From Bordetella genomosp. 7 (lineage in GTDB: Bacteria; Pseudomonadota; Gammaproteobacteria; Burkholderiales; Burkholderiaceae_B), in the NCBI RefSeq assembly GCF_002261265.1, contig NZ_NEVK01000001.1:310001-374000 (forward strand): a DNA stretch of 64,000 nucleotides. Reading direction: 5' to 3'. The notes below the pieces were generated by a model, which saw nothing but the letters and a program-made list of their open reading frames with translations, was not told where the DNA came from and did not search any database. Shown in pieces: positions 30,298 through 39,700 of the stretch. A program made the translations under genes and the position numbers. Every line of letters starts with the position of its first letter. Within the stretch, counting starts at the first letter, position 1.

Positions 30298-30900
30298 ATG
30301 ACCGATCAATACGACACCCGGTCCGACGACGACGCCACCGACGCGCCGGCTACCGACTTTTCCAACCAGTTCCTGATCGCTATGCCCAGCATGGTCGAAG
30401 GCAGCCTGGCAGGCTCGGTAATTTACGTGTGCGAGCACACGGCGCGTGGAGCGCTGGGCCTGGTCATCAACCGGCCAACCGACCTGACGCTGGCCAGCCT
30501 GTTCGAACGCATCGATCTCAAGCTCGAGATCCGGCCCGTGAAAGATTCGCCGGTATTTTTCGGCGGCCCCGTGCAAACCGACCGGGGCTTCGTGCTGCAC
30601 GCGCCGGCAGGCAACTACACGTCCAGCATCAACCTGGGCGATCTGGCGCTGACGACCTCGCGCGATGTGCTGCAGGCCGTGGCCGACGGAGCGGGCCCTG
30701 CCCGCATGCTGGTGACGCTGGGCTACGCCGGCTGGGGCGCGGGCCAGCTCGAAAGCGAAATGGCCCAGAATGCATGGCTCAATGTCGGCGCCGATGCCGA
30801 CATCATTTTCGATGTTCCGCCCGAAGACCGTTATCCGGCGGCGCTGAAGCTGCTGGGAGTCGATCCGGTGATGCTCGCGGTCGGTGCGGGGCATGCCTGA
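30298..30900 (+). CDS. YqgE/AlgH family protein
   Basis: This 200-residue protein of the UPF0301 (YqgE/AlgH) family has the hallmarks FLIAMPSM, VIYVCEHTARGALGLVIN, FFGGPVQTDRGFVLH and LGYAGWGAGQLESEM. About 20 acidic residues extend the N-terminus. Its molecular function is unknown; it is almost always next to the RuvX gene, as here, where the two overlap by 8 bp. Confidence 0.93.
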   Translation: MTDQYDTRSDDDATDAPATDFSNQFLIAMPSMVEGSLAGSVIYVCEHTARGALGLVINRPTDLTLASLFERIDLKLEIRPVKDSPVFFGGPVQTDRGFVLHAPAGNYTSSINLGDLALTTSRDVLQAVADGAGPARMLVTLGYAGWGAGQLESEMAQNAWLNVGADADIIFDVPPEDRYPAALKLLGVDPVMLAVGAGHA

Positions 30901-31288
30901 CGAGACGCTGCTGGCTTTCGACTTCGGCGAAAAGAAAATCGGCATTGCCATCGGCAATACGCTGACCCGGCAGGCGCGCCCGCTCGAAATCATTTTTTCC
31001 GAGGTGCGCGAAGCGCGCTTTGCGCGCATTGCCGAATTGCTGCACGAATGGCAGCCGCAGCGCGTCATCGTGGGCCTGGCGCTGGCCAGCGATGGCGGCG
31101 AGCAGCCGGCCACCGCCCGCTGCCGCCGCTTCGCCAACCAGTTGCATGGCCGCTATGGGTTGAAGGTGGAACTCGTGGACGAACGCGGGTCCAGCATGGA
31201 AGCCCAGCGGCTGCTGGGCACCCACGCGCCCGATGACGCCGTGGCGGCGGCGGTGATCCTGCAGCGGTACCTCGACGCCTTGCCGTGA
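30893..31288 (+). CDS. ruvX: Putative pre-16S rRNA nuclease / Holliday junction resolvase RuvX (YqgF)
   Basis: This 131-residue RNase H-fold nuclease opens with LLAFDFGEKKIGIAIGN, carrying the first catalytic Asp, and includes VGLALASDGGEQPATARC and the late acidic motif in ELVDERGSSMEAQ. YqgF processes the 5' end of 16S rRNA and has been proposed to resolve recombination intermediates. The ATG at 30893 overlaps the YqgE stop; a GTG three codons earlier is possible. Confidence 0.93.
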   Translation: MPDETLLAFDFGEKKIGIAIGNTLTRQARPLEIIFSEVREARFARIAELLHEWQPQRVIVGLALASDGGEQPATARCRRFANQLHGRYGLKVELVDERGSSMEAQRLLGTHAPDDAVAAAVILQRYLDALP

Positions 31289-31436
31289 TGGCGCGCAGGC
31301 GGACGACGCACGCGCGGCCGGGTCGCCCCGGGCCGCGCCCCGGCCGGTTCCTGGGCCTGCCTGTTCGCGGGTATGATGCAGGCCGGTCGGCGGCGTGCCT
31401 CCCGTATGCGCGCCGCAGCAGCCGGGGAGCCCGAGT

Positions 31437-32180
31437 TTGCTGAGATTCCTGCGTTTCGTGTTGCGCTTCGCGCTGGTGGTGCCGTGGATACTGTTCGGCC
31501 TGCTGTGCGTCGGACTCGCCTATCCATGCATGACGGCGCGGGCGCGCGCCAACCTGAACCGCTACTGGTCGCGCCGGCTGATGTCGCTGTGCGGCATTGG
31601 CCTCGCCGTCCAGGGCGCGCCGCTGCTGCAGGGGCCGGTGCTGTGGGTGGCCAACCATGTGTCGTGGATCGACATTTTCGTTTTGAATTCGGTGCGCGCC
31701 ACCTCGTTCATCGCCAAGAGCGAAATCCGCAAATGGCCGCTGATCGGCTGGCTGGCGGCGGGCGCCGGCACCCTTTTCATCGAACGCGGCCAGCGCCACG
31801 CCGTACATGCCATGGGCGAGTCGGTGCGGGCCCGCTTCGCACAAGGCGCCGCGGTGGGCCTGTTTCCCGAAGGAACCACCAGCGAAGGCGATACGGTGCG
31901 GCCGTTCCATGCCAGCCTGTTCGAACCCGCCCGCGCGGCGGGCGTACCCGTGCAGCCCGTGGTACTGCGCTTTCTGCAGCATGGGCAACGCAGCCCGCTG
32001 GCGGCATTCGTGGGCGAAGAAACACTGGCCGCCAACCTGTGGCGCGTGCTGGGCGCCACCGGTCTGTCGGTGCAGGTGGAATTCCTGCCGCCCGTGCCCA
32101 CCCACACACCCGAAGGCTCGCCGCCCACCCGCCTGGAACTGTCCAGCCTGGCCCGCGACGCCATCGCCGCCCGGCTATAG
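31437..32180 (+). CDS. 1-acyl-sn-glycerol-3-phosphate acyltransferase (PlsC family)
   Basis: This membrane-bound acyltransferase has about 247 residues. The catalytic HX4D motif is in NHVSWIDIF and the phosphate-binding block is FPEGTTSEGD. One N-terminal hydrophobic anchor (VLRFALVVPWILFGLLCVGL) places it at the inner membrane for phosphatidic acid synthesis. A TTG at 31437 with GGGGAG eight bases upstream is the preferred start; a GTG at 31395 would add 14 residues. PlsC-like ornithine-lipid or other acyltransferases are alternatives. A 138-bp tandem repeat follows the stop immediately. Confidence 0.85.
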   Translation: MLRFLRFVLRFALVVPWILFGLLCVGLAYPCMTARARANLNRYWSRRLMSLCGIGLAVQGAPLLQGPVLWVANHVSWIDIFVLNSVRATSFIAKSEIRKWPLIGWLAAGAGTLFIERGQRHAVHAMGESVRARFAQGAAVGLFPEGTTSEGDTVRPFHASLFEPARAAGVPVQPVVLRFLQHGQRSPLAAFVGEETLAANLWRVLGATGLSVQVEFLPPVPTHTPEGSPPTRLELSSLARDAIAARL

Positions 32181-32480
32181 CCGCGCCGCTGCTGCCCAGA
32201 TATCTACCCCGCTGCACGGCGGCCGTCGCCACGGTGTCTGACTCCGGAGGTGTCAGACACCCTTCGGGAGTCAGACACCGGTCGGGCATCCTTCAGTTGT
32301 CGGACACCGGCCGGGCATCCGCGCCGCTGCTGCAAAGATATCCGCCCCGCTGCACGGCGGCCGTCGCCACGGTGTCTGACTCCGGAGGTGTCAGACACCC
32401 TGCGGGAGTCAGACACCGGTCGGGCATCCTTCAGTTGCCAGACACCGGCCGGGCACCCGCGCCGCTGCTGCTTTCGGGGT
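32181..32480. repeat. 138-bp tandem duplication carrying hairpin cores
   Basis: Two copies start at 32181 and 32319, and a third truncated copy begins at 32457, keeping the exact 138-bp period. Each starts CCGCGCCGCTGCTGC and contains a 47-bp core (32233-32279 and 32371-32417). The core is made of GGTGTCTGACTCC, GGA, GGTGTCAGACACC and a further GGGAGTCAGACACC. The array fills the whole gap between the convergent plsC-like gene and apaH. It belongs to the same repeat family as the arrays at 6673 and 26813. Confidence 0.93.
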
Positions 32481-33314
32481 TTATTCGGCCAGCGGATCCT
32501 GGAACTGCTCGCATTTGATCTGCACCAGCTTGCGGTCCTGCAGTCGGACGGCGGTCAGTGCGCCGCCCCACACGCAGCCCGTGTCCAGGCAGATGACGTC
32601 GGGCCGCAACAGCAGGCCCAGCGTCGACCAGTGTCCAAATACCACCGTCACGTCGCGCGTGGCCCGGTCGGGCACGTCGAACCACGGCACCAGGCCTTCC
32701 GGCCAGGCGCCGGGCGCCACTTTGGTGGCGAATTCCATTTCGCCCGATGGCGTGCACAGCCGGATGCGCGTCAGCGCGTTGATGATGACCCGCAGCCGCT
32801 TGCCGCCCGTGTAGCGTTCCTTCCAGCGCGTGGGCTCGTTTCCGTACATGCGCTGCAAAGCCTTGCGCCAGTCGGGCCCGCGCAAGGCGTCCTGCACTTC
32901 GCCCGCCAGCGCCAGCGTCTTGGCCACATCCCACTTGGCCAGCACCCCCGCATGCACCAGCAGGTGGCCATGTTCAAAGTGCGCCAGGGGCCGGTGACGC
33001 AGCCAGTCGATCAGGTCGCCGGCGTCTTCGGCGTGCAGGATCTCGTTGATGGTGTCCGACTTGGACGGTTTGCGCACCTCGGCGGCGGCGGCCAGCAAGT
33101 GCAGGTCATGGTTGCCCAGCACCGAGACCGCGCGTTCGCCAAGATCGATAATGCGCCGCAAGCTCGCCAGGGACTCCGGGCCCCGGTTGATCAGGTCGCC
33201 GGCGAACCAGAACTGGGCGTCCGGATCGCCGGTGAGTTCGGGGTGGCTGAGCAGTTGTTCCAGCGGCGCGCAGCAACCCTGCACGTCGCCTATCATCCAG
33301 ATGCTACCTTTCAT
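32481..33314 (-). CDS. apaH: Symmetrical bis(5'-nucleosyl)-tetraphosphatase
   Basis: ApaH cleaves Ap4A to two ADP and also removes Np4 caps from RNA. The 277-residue length fits. Metallophosphatase motifs are WMIGDVQGC near the N-terminus, [13 protein letters not shown] and [11 protein letters not shown], followed by [11 protein letters not shown]. The ATG at 33314 overlaps the lptG stop (ATGA); upstream sequence in the frame overlaps lptG and is rejected. Confidence 0.95.
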   Translation of the reverse strand: MKGSIWMIGDVQGCCAPLEQLLSHPELTGDPDAQFWFAGDLINRGPESLASLRRIIDLGERAVSVLGNHDLHLLAAAAEVRKPSKSDTINEILHAEDAGDLIDWLRHRPLAHFEHGHLLVHAGVLAKWDVAKTLALAGEVQDALRGPDWRKALQRMYGNEPTRWKERYTGGKRLRVIINALTRIRLCTPSGEMEFATKVAPGAWPEGLVPWFDVPDRATRDVTVVFGHWSTLGLLLRPDVICLDTGCVWGGALTAVRLQDRKLVQIKCEQFQDPLAE

Positions 33315-34489
33315 GCCGGGCTGCGTCTCCAGGGCCAGCGCGCTCGCGCAAAGCGTGTCGTGGCGTGGCGGTATTCCATCAGGGTCAGGGCGCCCAGCGC
33401 CACCAGCACCGCACCCATGTTGGGGCCCAGTGCCGTCAACCAGGGCGGCCAGCGGCTCAGCATGCCGACATTGAGCGCCAGCTGGTTCAGCATGAAAAAG
33501 CCTACGCCCAGCAGTATGCCGATAAATACCTTTGCGCCGACGCCGCCGCGCCGCGTCTGCATGAACCCGATGGGCGCCGCGATGGTGATCATCACCAGCA
33601 GGGTGAACGGATAAGACACCTTGCGCCACAGGGCAACCACTTGCCGCCCCGCGTCAAGCTGGTTGTGATGCAGGTAATCGATGTAGTCGAGCAGCGTGTT
33701 CAGCGACATGCGTTCCGGCGTCAGCACCCGGGCCAGCAGCCGTTCGGGGCTGAGCGTGGTGTCCAGTTCGCGCTCGGGGACTTTCGATACATATGCCGGC
33801 GCCGTCGGTGGCGGCTTGCCATCGGCCAGCGCGTCGGGGGCGCCTTCGGTGATGTTCGTCTCGGCCACATCCCGCAGCACCAGCTTGTCCCCGGCGAAGG
33901 CGCCGGTGGCGGCGGTGGAAAGCGTGGTCAGCTGCTGCCCCGGCTTGAATTCGTACAGTGTCACGCCCTCGACGTTGCCGTCGGCCAGCAGCTTGGCGAT
34001 ATTGATGATGCGGGTGCCGCCGTTGCGCGTGGGTTCCTTGAACCAGTAGCCGCTGTCCATGCGGGTGCCGCTGGCCTTGCCGCGGAACATCAGGCTGGCC
34101 TCGCCGCTCTTGATTTCGGCGGCCGGCGTGACGAATTCCGACAACAGGGTGGCGCCGACCACCAGCGGCAGGGTGATCAGCCACAGCATGCGCAGCAGCC
34201 GCATGCCGCTGACACCCGACACGCGCAGGATCACGAGCTCGTTGCGTTGCGCCAGGCCGGCCAGCGCCAGGACGGCGCCGATGAGCAGCCCGATGGGCAG
34301 CAGGTCGTACAGGCGGGTGGGCAGGGCCAGGGCCTGCATGTACAGCAGGGCCACCATGCTGAACTTGTCGCCCACGTTGTCCAGGTCGTCGACCAGCGCA
34401 AAAAAGGTGAACAGGCCCAGCAGGGCCAGTAAGACCACTGCACAAGAACGATAGATCTCGCGAGCCAGGTAGCGGCGTGCTGTGCGCAT
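33311..34489 (-). CDS. lptG: LPS export ABC transporter permease LptG
   Basis: This 392-residue YjgP/YjgQ-family permease starts [19 protein letters not shown], with transmembrane helices at both ends (three N-terminal, three C-terminal) around a periplasmic beta-jellyroll. LptB2FG extracts lipopolysaccharide from the inner membrane. It looks like LptG rather than LptF from its N-terminus, though I could not align it. No lptF is adjacent: the upstream neighbour is mtgA, 78 bp away. Translational overlap with apaH is unusual. Confidence 0.88.
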   Translation of the reverse strand: MRTARRYLAREIYRSCAVVLLALLGLFTFFALVDDLDNVGDKFSMVALLYMQALALPTRLYDLLPIGLLIGAVLALAGLAQRNELVILRVSGVSGMRLLRMLWLITLPLVVGATLLSEFVTPAAEIKSGEASLMFRGKASGTRMDSGYWFKEPTRNGGTRIINIAKLLADGNVEGVTLYEFKPGQQLTTLSTAATGAFAGDKLVLRDVAETNITEGAPDALADGKPPPTAPAYVSKVPERELDTTLSPERLLARVLTPERMSLNTLLDYIDYLHHNQLDAGRQVVALWRKVSYPFTLLVMITIAAPIGFMQTRRGGVGAKVFIGILLGVGFFMLNQLALNVGMLSRWPPWLTALGPNMGAVLVALGALTLMEYRHATTRFARARWPWRRSPA

Positions 34490-34567
34490 GAAATGGAATG
34501 GGTACGTCGGCGCGTAAACGTGACAGCTTACCAAAATCGGGCCCCGTTCCGGGCCCCTGCTGCTGTG

Positions 34568-35302
34568 TCAGGGAATGTCAACCAGGCGCATGCGGCGGGT
34601 CAGTGTATTGGTGCGCGACTTCAAATAACTGGTATTGCGGTTTTTGTCGTAATAGCGCGGGTTGGGCAGCATGGCCGCCAGCCGGGCGGCCTGCGAGGTT
34701 CCCAGGTTGGCGGCGCTGGTCTTGTAGTAGTGCCGCGCGGCGGCCTCGGCCCCGAATACGCCCACGCCCCATTCGGCCACATTCAGATACAGCTCCAGGA
34801 TGCGCCGCTTGGGCATGACGTGCTCGATCATGTATGTCAGCACCAGTTCCTGCCCTTTGCGCAGGTAGCTGCGCGAGCCCGACAGAAACAGGTTCTTGGC
34901 AAGCTGCTGGGTGATGGTGGACCCGCCGCGCATCTTGGTACGCCCCCGTTCCTGCTGGCGCTGGTTGTATTCCCAGGCCTTGCGGATGGCGTCCCATTCC
35001 ACGCCGTCGTGCTCGGTGAAATTGGCGTCTTCCGAAGCCACTACGGCGCGCTTGAGCGTGTTGCTGATGCGGTCGTAAGGCACCCAGGTGTACCGCAGTT
35101 CGGCATCGGGGTCGGTTTCGCGCAGGCGCGAAAGCTCCTGGCGCATGATGGCGCTGCTGCCGGGGTCTTGGTAGGCGTACCAGACCACCAGGCAGAACAT
35201 CCACAGCTGGTACATGATAAGCAGGCAGAGCAGGGCCATGATGCCTGCCCCGATCACCCGCCCCCAACGTATCCGGCTCAGTGTCGAGCGGCGCGCGGAC
35301 AT
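34568..35302 (-). CDS. mtgA: Monofunctional peptidoglycan glycosyltransferase
   Basis: MtgA polymerises lipid II into glycan strands. The 244-residue protein has one N-terminal membrane anchor (about residues 17-42) and a GT51 domain with catalytic Glu91 in EDANF, then GGSTITQQLAKN (126-137) and ILELYLNVAEWG. All conserved GT51 blocks are present and no transpeptidase domain follows. It ends the run mpl-yqiA-rnb-tonB-aroE-mtgA on this strand. Confidence 0.95.
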   Translation of the reverse strand: MSARRSTLSRIRWGRVIGAGIMALLCLLIMYQLWMFCLVVWYAYQDPGSSAIMRQELSRLRETDPDAELRYTWVPYDRISNTLKRAVVASEDANFTEHDGVEWDAIRKAWEYNQRQQERGRTKMRGGSTITQQLAKNLFLSGSRSYLRKGQELVLTYMIEHVMPKRRILELYLNVAEWGVGVFGAEAAARHYYKTSAANLGTSQAARLAAMLPNPRYYDKNRNTSYLKSRTNTLTRRMRLVDIP

Positions 35303-35308
35303 GCGTGC

Positions 35309-36172
35309 TCAGCCCTGGGCCAGCAGCGCGGCGCGCAGGGTCGTCAGTACGGGCGATGGGTCGGGCCGCACCCCGTGCCAGATCAGGAAGCTTTCGGCCG
35401 CCTGGCCCACCAACATGCCCAGGCCGTCGGCCGTGCGGGCGGCGCCGTCGGCGGTGGCCTGGCGCATGAAGGGGGTGGGGTGGGGCGCGTACATCATGTC
35501 GTACGCCAGTGCGTCCGGCGCGTAGAGCTGCTTCGGCAGCTCGGGCGCGGCACCCTGCAGGCTGCTGGCCGTGGCATTGACCACCACATTCCAGCCGCCC
35601 GGCGTGCGGGCTTCAGACAGGGCGCCCGCGGTCACGTGCGTGCCCGGCCGCGCGCCCGCGGCCGCCCAGCTGGCGGCCAGGTCGTGGGCGCGCTGGGCAT
35701 TGCGATTCACGATCTGGATGCGCGCGCAGCCCGCGTCGGCCAGTGGCTGCAGCACGCCGCGGGCCGCGCCGCCGGCGCCCACCAGCAGCACCCGCGCGCC
35801 CTCCAGCACGACGCCCAGCCGCAGCAGGTCGCTCACCAGGCCGACACCGTCGGTATTGCAGCCATGCCATTGCCCGTCGCGCAGCCACAGCGTGTTGACC
35901 GCGCCGGCCAGGCGCGCCCGTTCGCTCAGGTGCTCGCCGGCCAGGTCGCGGGCCGCTTCCTTGAAGGGCACCGTCACGTTCAACCCCAGCCCGCCTTGCT
36001 CGCGAAACGCCTGCACCGTGGCTGCGAAGCCATCCAGCGGCGCCAGCAGCCGCTCATATTGCAGCGGCTTGCCGGTCTGCGCCGAGAACAGCGCGTGGAT
36101 CTGCGGCGAGCGGCTGTGCTCGACAGGGTTGCCGATGACGGCGTAGCGGGGCAGGCTGAGGTCCTGGGTCAT
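35309..36172 (-). CDS. aroE: Shikimate dehydrogenase
   Basis: AroE reduces 3-dehydroshikimate to shikimate with NADPH. The 287-residue protein has the substrate motif NPVEHSRSPQIH, the catalytic Lys-containing NVTVPFKEAA and the nucleotide loop GAGGAARGVL followed by NRNAQRAHDL. Its start overlaps the stop of the TonB-like gene (ATGA), and mtgA begins 6 bp after its stop. Confidence 0.95.
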   Translation of the reverse strand: MTQDLSLPRYAVIGNPVEHSRSPQIHALFSAQTGKPLQYERLLAPLDGFAATVQAFREQGGLGLNVTVPFKEAARDLAGEHLSERARLAGAVNTLWLRDGQWHGCNTDGVGLVSDLLRLGVVLEGARVLLVGAGGAARGVLQPLADAGCARIQIVNRNAQRAHDLAASWAAAGARPGTHVTAGALSEARTPGGWNVVVNATASSLQGAAPELPKQLYAPDALAYDMMYAPHPTPFMRQATADGAARTADGLGMLVGQAAESFLIWHGVRPDPSPVLTTLRAALLAQG

Positions 36173-37068
36173 GGGATATGGGTTTCCAGCGTGTCGTTGA
36201 CGAAGTGCCAGGTGCGGGTAATGACCAGCATATCGGCTTCTCGTGCGATTTCGGGCGGAAAGGGAAGGAAGGGTGCGGCCATCTGCACGATGCGGCGAGC
36301 CGCCTGGTTCAGCACGGCATGCTCCGACGGCCGGTCGATTTCGACGCTGGCCACGCTGCCGTCGGCGCGCACCGACACGGTGATCTGCAACGTGCCGTAG
36401 ATGCGGCCGCGCGCGTCTTCGGGGTAGTGCTGCGTGCCCACGGCCTCGATGCGGGCGCGCCAGGCATCCAGGTAGGCGGCATAGTGCGACGCCTGCGCCG
36501 ACGGCGCCACGAAGGCCTTGCGAGGTTGCGCGTTATACGCCTGCACCCGGGCGGCCAGCGCCGCGATCCGCGCATTTTGCACCAGGCCCGGCTGGTCATC
36601 CACATCTTCGCCCGGCGCCGTGGCGTCGGGCCACGGATAGACCGGCTGGCGTTCCATGCCGGCCTTGTAGCTGGCCTGCAGCTGGCTCAGCAGCAGCATC
36701 TGCTCGGCCTCGAGCTGCGCCTGGCGCTTGCGCATGGCCTGCAGCACGATGGTTTCAGCCGACTCGCCCGTACGGGGCAAGGGCGATGCGGCCACGCCCT
36801 GGCGGGCGTCCCCGCCCCCATCGACCGCGTTCTGGGCGATCACCTGCGGCTGCACCGGTGTGGATTCCGTGCGGGCATTGACCAGCACGATCTCCAGCGG
36901 CGCCTGGCTGGGCCTGGCCGGCGACGGCGCACCGAACCGCCACGCCAGCGCACCGGCGTGCAACAGCAGCGAAATCGCAATCCCGATCCGCAGGTAGTGC
37001 TGGGCCGGCGCGCTCAGCCAATGCAAAAACCGGCCCGGCGTCGAGAGGTTATCGACAGAAAATTGCAC
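36169..37068 (-). CDS. TonB-like energy transducer family protein
   Basis: This 299-residue protein has a single N-terminal membrane anchor (about residues 25-45, YLRIGIAISLLLHAGALAW), a long periplasmic linker with a predicted helical stretch (QAMRKRQAQLEAEQMLLLSQ), and a C-terminal TonB-type domain (GTLQITVSVRADGSVASVEI). No exbB or exbD is nearby and the linker lacks the usual Pro-Glu/Pro-Lys repeats. It may therefore be a TonB-domain protein with a structural role rather than a classical transducer. It is translationally coupled to aroE. Confidence 0.78.
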   Translation of the reverse strand: MQFSVDNLSTPGRFLHWLSAPAQHYLRIGIAISLLLHAGALAWRFGAPSPARPSQAPLEIVLVNARTESTPVQPQVIAQNAVDGGGDARQGVAASPLPRTGESAETIVLQAMRKRQAQLEAEQMLLLSQLQASYKAGMERQPVYPWPDATAPGEDVDDQPGLVQNARIAALAARVQAYNAQPRKAFVAPSAQASHYAAYLDAWRARIEAVGTQHYPEDARGRIYGTLQITVSVRADGSVASVEIDRPSEHAVLNQAARRIVQMAAPFLPFPPEIAREADMLVITRTWHFVNDTLETHIP

Positions 37069-37125
37069 CAGGGCATTTTAGACGCCTTGCTCGACAATGC
37101 GCGCCTTGCGCGCGTTGTTCCGGCG

Positions 37126-39015
37126 CTATGCCCCGACAACCCCCACAAATCGGCATTCCACCTCCAGCGCGAGTTCATCCACGCCCAGAATGTCGATTTC
37201 GACCGCCACGCCTCGTTCCAGCTCGGGCATTCCGCCCACCCGGGTCACGAGCGGCGCATTCGCAAAGCGCACGAGATCGTCCCGCAGCACATGCGCCACC
37301 GTGCGGGAAACGCTCTGCTGCTGCAGCCAGCGCAGGCACCAGTAGCGTTCCATATTGTTCTGGAACTCGCCCCACGCCGCATACTGGGAATCGAACGCGC
37401 CGATGATGGCGAACAGATCCGCGTCGCGAGGCTTGAAGGGCGCCACCAGGCGGGCCGACACGCCGTGATCGACCGCGGCGATCAGCTGCCATTGGTTCAC
37501 CAGGTCTACATAACGGCGCAGCGGCGACGTATGCCAGGCATACTGCGGCACGCCGATGGCCTCGTGCGGCAGCGCCTGCGTGCTCATGCGCACCCGCCCG
37601 GCCTGCTGCGAACGGTAAATGCCCGGCACTCCATGCTGCTGCAGCAGTCCGCCCCACAGGTTGTTGGCCAGGATCATGTATTCGGCCACCATGCGGTCCA
37701 GCGGCGCATTGCGCTGGCGCGGCACCAGCCGCACCGGCGTGTCCGGGTCGTTGGGGTCGCCGTCCAGGTAGAAGCTGTACTCCACGCGCGTATTGTTCTC
37801 GGGCTTGCCGCGCACCAGGTCGCGCTGCGCCGACAACGCGCTGGCCAACCGCCACAGCGGCCGCAGCCAATGGCAATATGGAAACTGCGCGTCAGGGTCA
37901 TTCAACGCCTGCTCGGTGACCTGCGCGTCCAGCATGTTGTGGCGCAGATTCTCGCGCACTATCACGCGTTCCAGCCGCGTTTCCGACTCGGCGATCTCGC
38001 CGGTGGCCGGATCGGCCGTCACGTACAGCGACACCGCCGGCACCTCGCGCCCGGCATCCAGCGAGAAGGCCTCGATCACGTTGTCGGGCTGCATCGGAAT
38101 CTTCTCGCCCGGCATGTACATGGTCGACAGGCGGGCGCGCGCTACCTTGTCCAGCTCGCCGCCGCGCGTCACCGCCAGCCCGGGCGCCGCCACGTGGATG
38201 CCCACCCGCACTTTGCCGTCCGGCAGCGTGGCCACCGACAAGGCGTCGTCGATCTCGGTGGTGGTGATGTCGTCTACGGAATAGATTTCCAGGTCCGCGG
38301 CCAGCGGCAGGTCGCGTTCGATCGGTGGCACCGGCAGCTCGGGGAACCCTGTGCCGCGCGGAAAATATGCCGACAGGAACCGGCGCTTGTGCAGCGCCAG
38401 CGCATGGGGCCAGGCGCCCAGGTCCAGCAGCAGGCGCTCGGGGCTTTTCTGCAGGCGCGCGCAGGCGGCGTCCAGCGCCTTCCAGGGCATGCTGTTCTTG
38501 TCCGGGCGGATCAACAAAGATTCGGCGGCCTGGGCGATCTCGGTCGGCAGGCGTCCGGACGCCATTTCTTCGACCCAATGCTCCTGCTGCTCGGCCTGTT
38601 TGCGTTTTTTCTCCAGCGCCGCCAGCGCGGCCTCCAGGATGTCCGGCGGGGCGGGGCGGTAGCGCCCGGTGCCGCGCCGGTGGAAATAGGCCGGCGCGCT
38701 GTGCAGGCGCATCACGAGCGCCGCACGCTCAACCGGGCTCGGCGCCTGTCCGTAATAATCGGCCGCGAGCGCGGCGGCGTCGAATTCTTCCTGGGGCGCG
38801 CATTCCCACAGGAACTGCAGGTCCAGTTCCTCGGCGGCCGCGGCGGCCTCGGCCAGCAACGCAGCGGGCGCCGGCTCGGCGAAAGTGAACAGCGTATTGG
38901 CCCGCTTGATCTTGCTGCGCTTGCCCGACTCCGATTCCACCTGCAGGCTGGCGTCGGCTTCCGACAGGATATTGCCGGCCTTGAAGCTGCCGTCTTCTTC
39001 GTAAAACACGTACAT
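37126..39015 (-). CDS. RNB domain ribonuclease (RNase II family)
   Basis: This 629-residue exoribonuclease has the catalytic RNB domain in its middle. The active-site block is SVDDITTTEIDDALSV: compared with E. coli RNase II the first Asp and the final Asp pair are kept, while the Asp at the 207 position is Glu. A downstream HTSPLRRYVDL matches the conserved RNB end block. It would degrade single-stranded RNA 3' to 5'. The N-terminal cold-shock domains are poorly recognisable, so it belongs to a divergent betaproteobacterial RNB branch. Gaps to both neighbours are short (57 and 85 bp). Confidence 0.86.
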   Translation of the reverse strand: MYVFYEEDGSFKAGNILSEADASLQVESESGKRSKIKRANTLFTFAEPAPAALLAEAAAAAEELDLQFLWECAPQEEFDAAALAADYYGQAPSPVERAALVMRLHSAPAYFHRRGTGRYRPAPPDILEAALAALEKKRKQAEQQEHWVEEMASGRLPTEIAQAAESLLIRPDKNSMPWKALDAACARLQKSPERLLLDLGAWPHALALHKRRFLSAYFPRGTGFPELPVPPIERDLPLAADLEIYSVDDITTTEIDDALSVATLPDGKVRVGIHVAAPGLAVTRGGELDKVARARLSTMYMPGEKIPMQPDNVIEAFSLDAGREVPAVSLYVTADPATGEIAESETRLERVIVRENLRHNMLDAQVTEQALNDPDAQFPYCHWLRPLWRLASALSAQRDLVRGKPENNTRVEYSFYLDGDPNDPDTPVRLVPRQRNAPLDRMVAEYMILANNLWGGLLQQHGVPGIYRSQQAGRVRMSTQALPHEAIGVPQYAWHTSPLRRYVDLVNQWQLIAAVDHGVSARLVAPFKPRDADLFAIIGAFDSQYAAWGEFQNNMERYWCLRWLQQQSVSRTVAHVLRDDLVRFANAPLVTRVGGMPELERGVAVEIDILGVDELALEVECRFVGVVGA

Positions 39016-39100
39016 ATTCAGTCCATCGAGGGCACGGCGTCCGGGCTGGCCTGCGCAGCGCGGTTACCGGCCTGTATATATTGCGGGATGCAGAACGGGA

Positions 39101-39700
39101 TCAAGCGTCCGGAGCTTCGAAGGCAAAGTCCAGCACTTCGGGCAGCCAGCGTTCGAAGTCCGACAACCCGTGGTCGCTGCCCTGCACAATGCGTTGACGG
39201 CAGCCGGCGTAGCGGGCTTGCATTTCGCGCCAGTCGAGCACTTCGTCGCCCGTGGCGGCCACCAGGAAATAACGGTCGGGCTGCGTGATCGCAGCCACGC
39301 GGGCCGTTGCAAGCTCGTCGACATATTCGGCGCGGAACTCGAACGGCGTGTCGGAATGATACATGTGATGCTGGCCCACCTGCGTGGCCAGATCGCGCGC
39401 GGCCTCGACGGCCGGGTTCAGCAGCACGGCCTTGCACTGCAGCCGCTCGGCCAGCCAGGTGGCGTAATAGCCCCCCAGCGACGAGCCCACGATGGTCAGG
39501 CGGCGAGGGTGGTCGGCGCCCTGAAGCAGGTCGCGCGCCAGTTGCAGCGACAGGTTCAGCGCCTGGCGCGGGCTGGCGGGCAATTGCGGGCATTGCCAGT
39601 CGCGCGGGCCGGCCAGCCCGCGCCGGGCCAGTTCCTGGGCCATCAGCCGGGCCTTGAACGACACGGGAGACGAGCGGAATCCGTGCAGATACAGAATCAT
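39101..39700 (-). CDS. YqiA-like alpha/beta fold esterase
   Basis: This 199-residue small esterase starts MILYLHGFRSSPVSFKA and has the nucleophile elbow IVGSSLGGYYATWLAE, with probable Asp in VAATGDEVLDW and His in GSDHGLSDFE. This organisation is the YqiA/YcfP group of acyl esterases. The ATG at 39700 overlaps the mpl stop by 4 bp. A specific substrate is unknown. Confidence 0.88.
   Translation of the reverse strand: MILYLHGFRSSPVSFKARLMAQELARRGLAGPRDWQCPQLPASPRQALNLSLQLARDLLQGADHPRRLTIVGSSLGGYYATWLAERLQCKAVLLNPAVEAARDLATQVGQHHMYHSDTPFEFRAEYVDELATARVAAITQPDRYFLVAATGDEVLDWREMQARYAGCRQRIVQGSDHGLSDFERWLPEVLDFAFEAPDA

Noticed and set aside
32181..32480. CRISPR or insertion-sequence remnant
   Set aside because: It is a whole-unit tandem duplication without spacers, transposase or terminal inverted repeats.
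36178..39288. 1036-codon plus-strand open frame opposite tonB-like and RNB genes
   Set aside because: Very long but entirely antisense to conserved genes; composition is the typical shadow of high-GC coding DNA.
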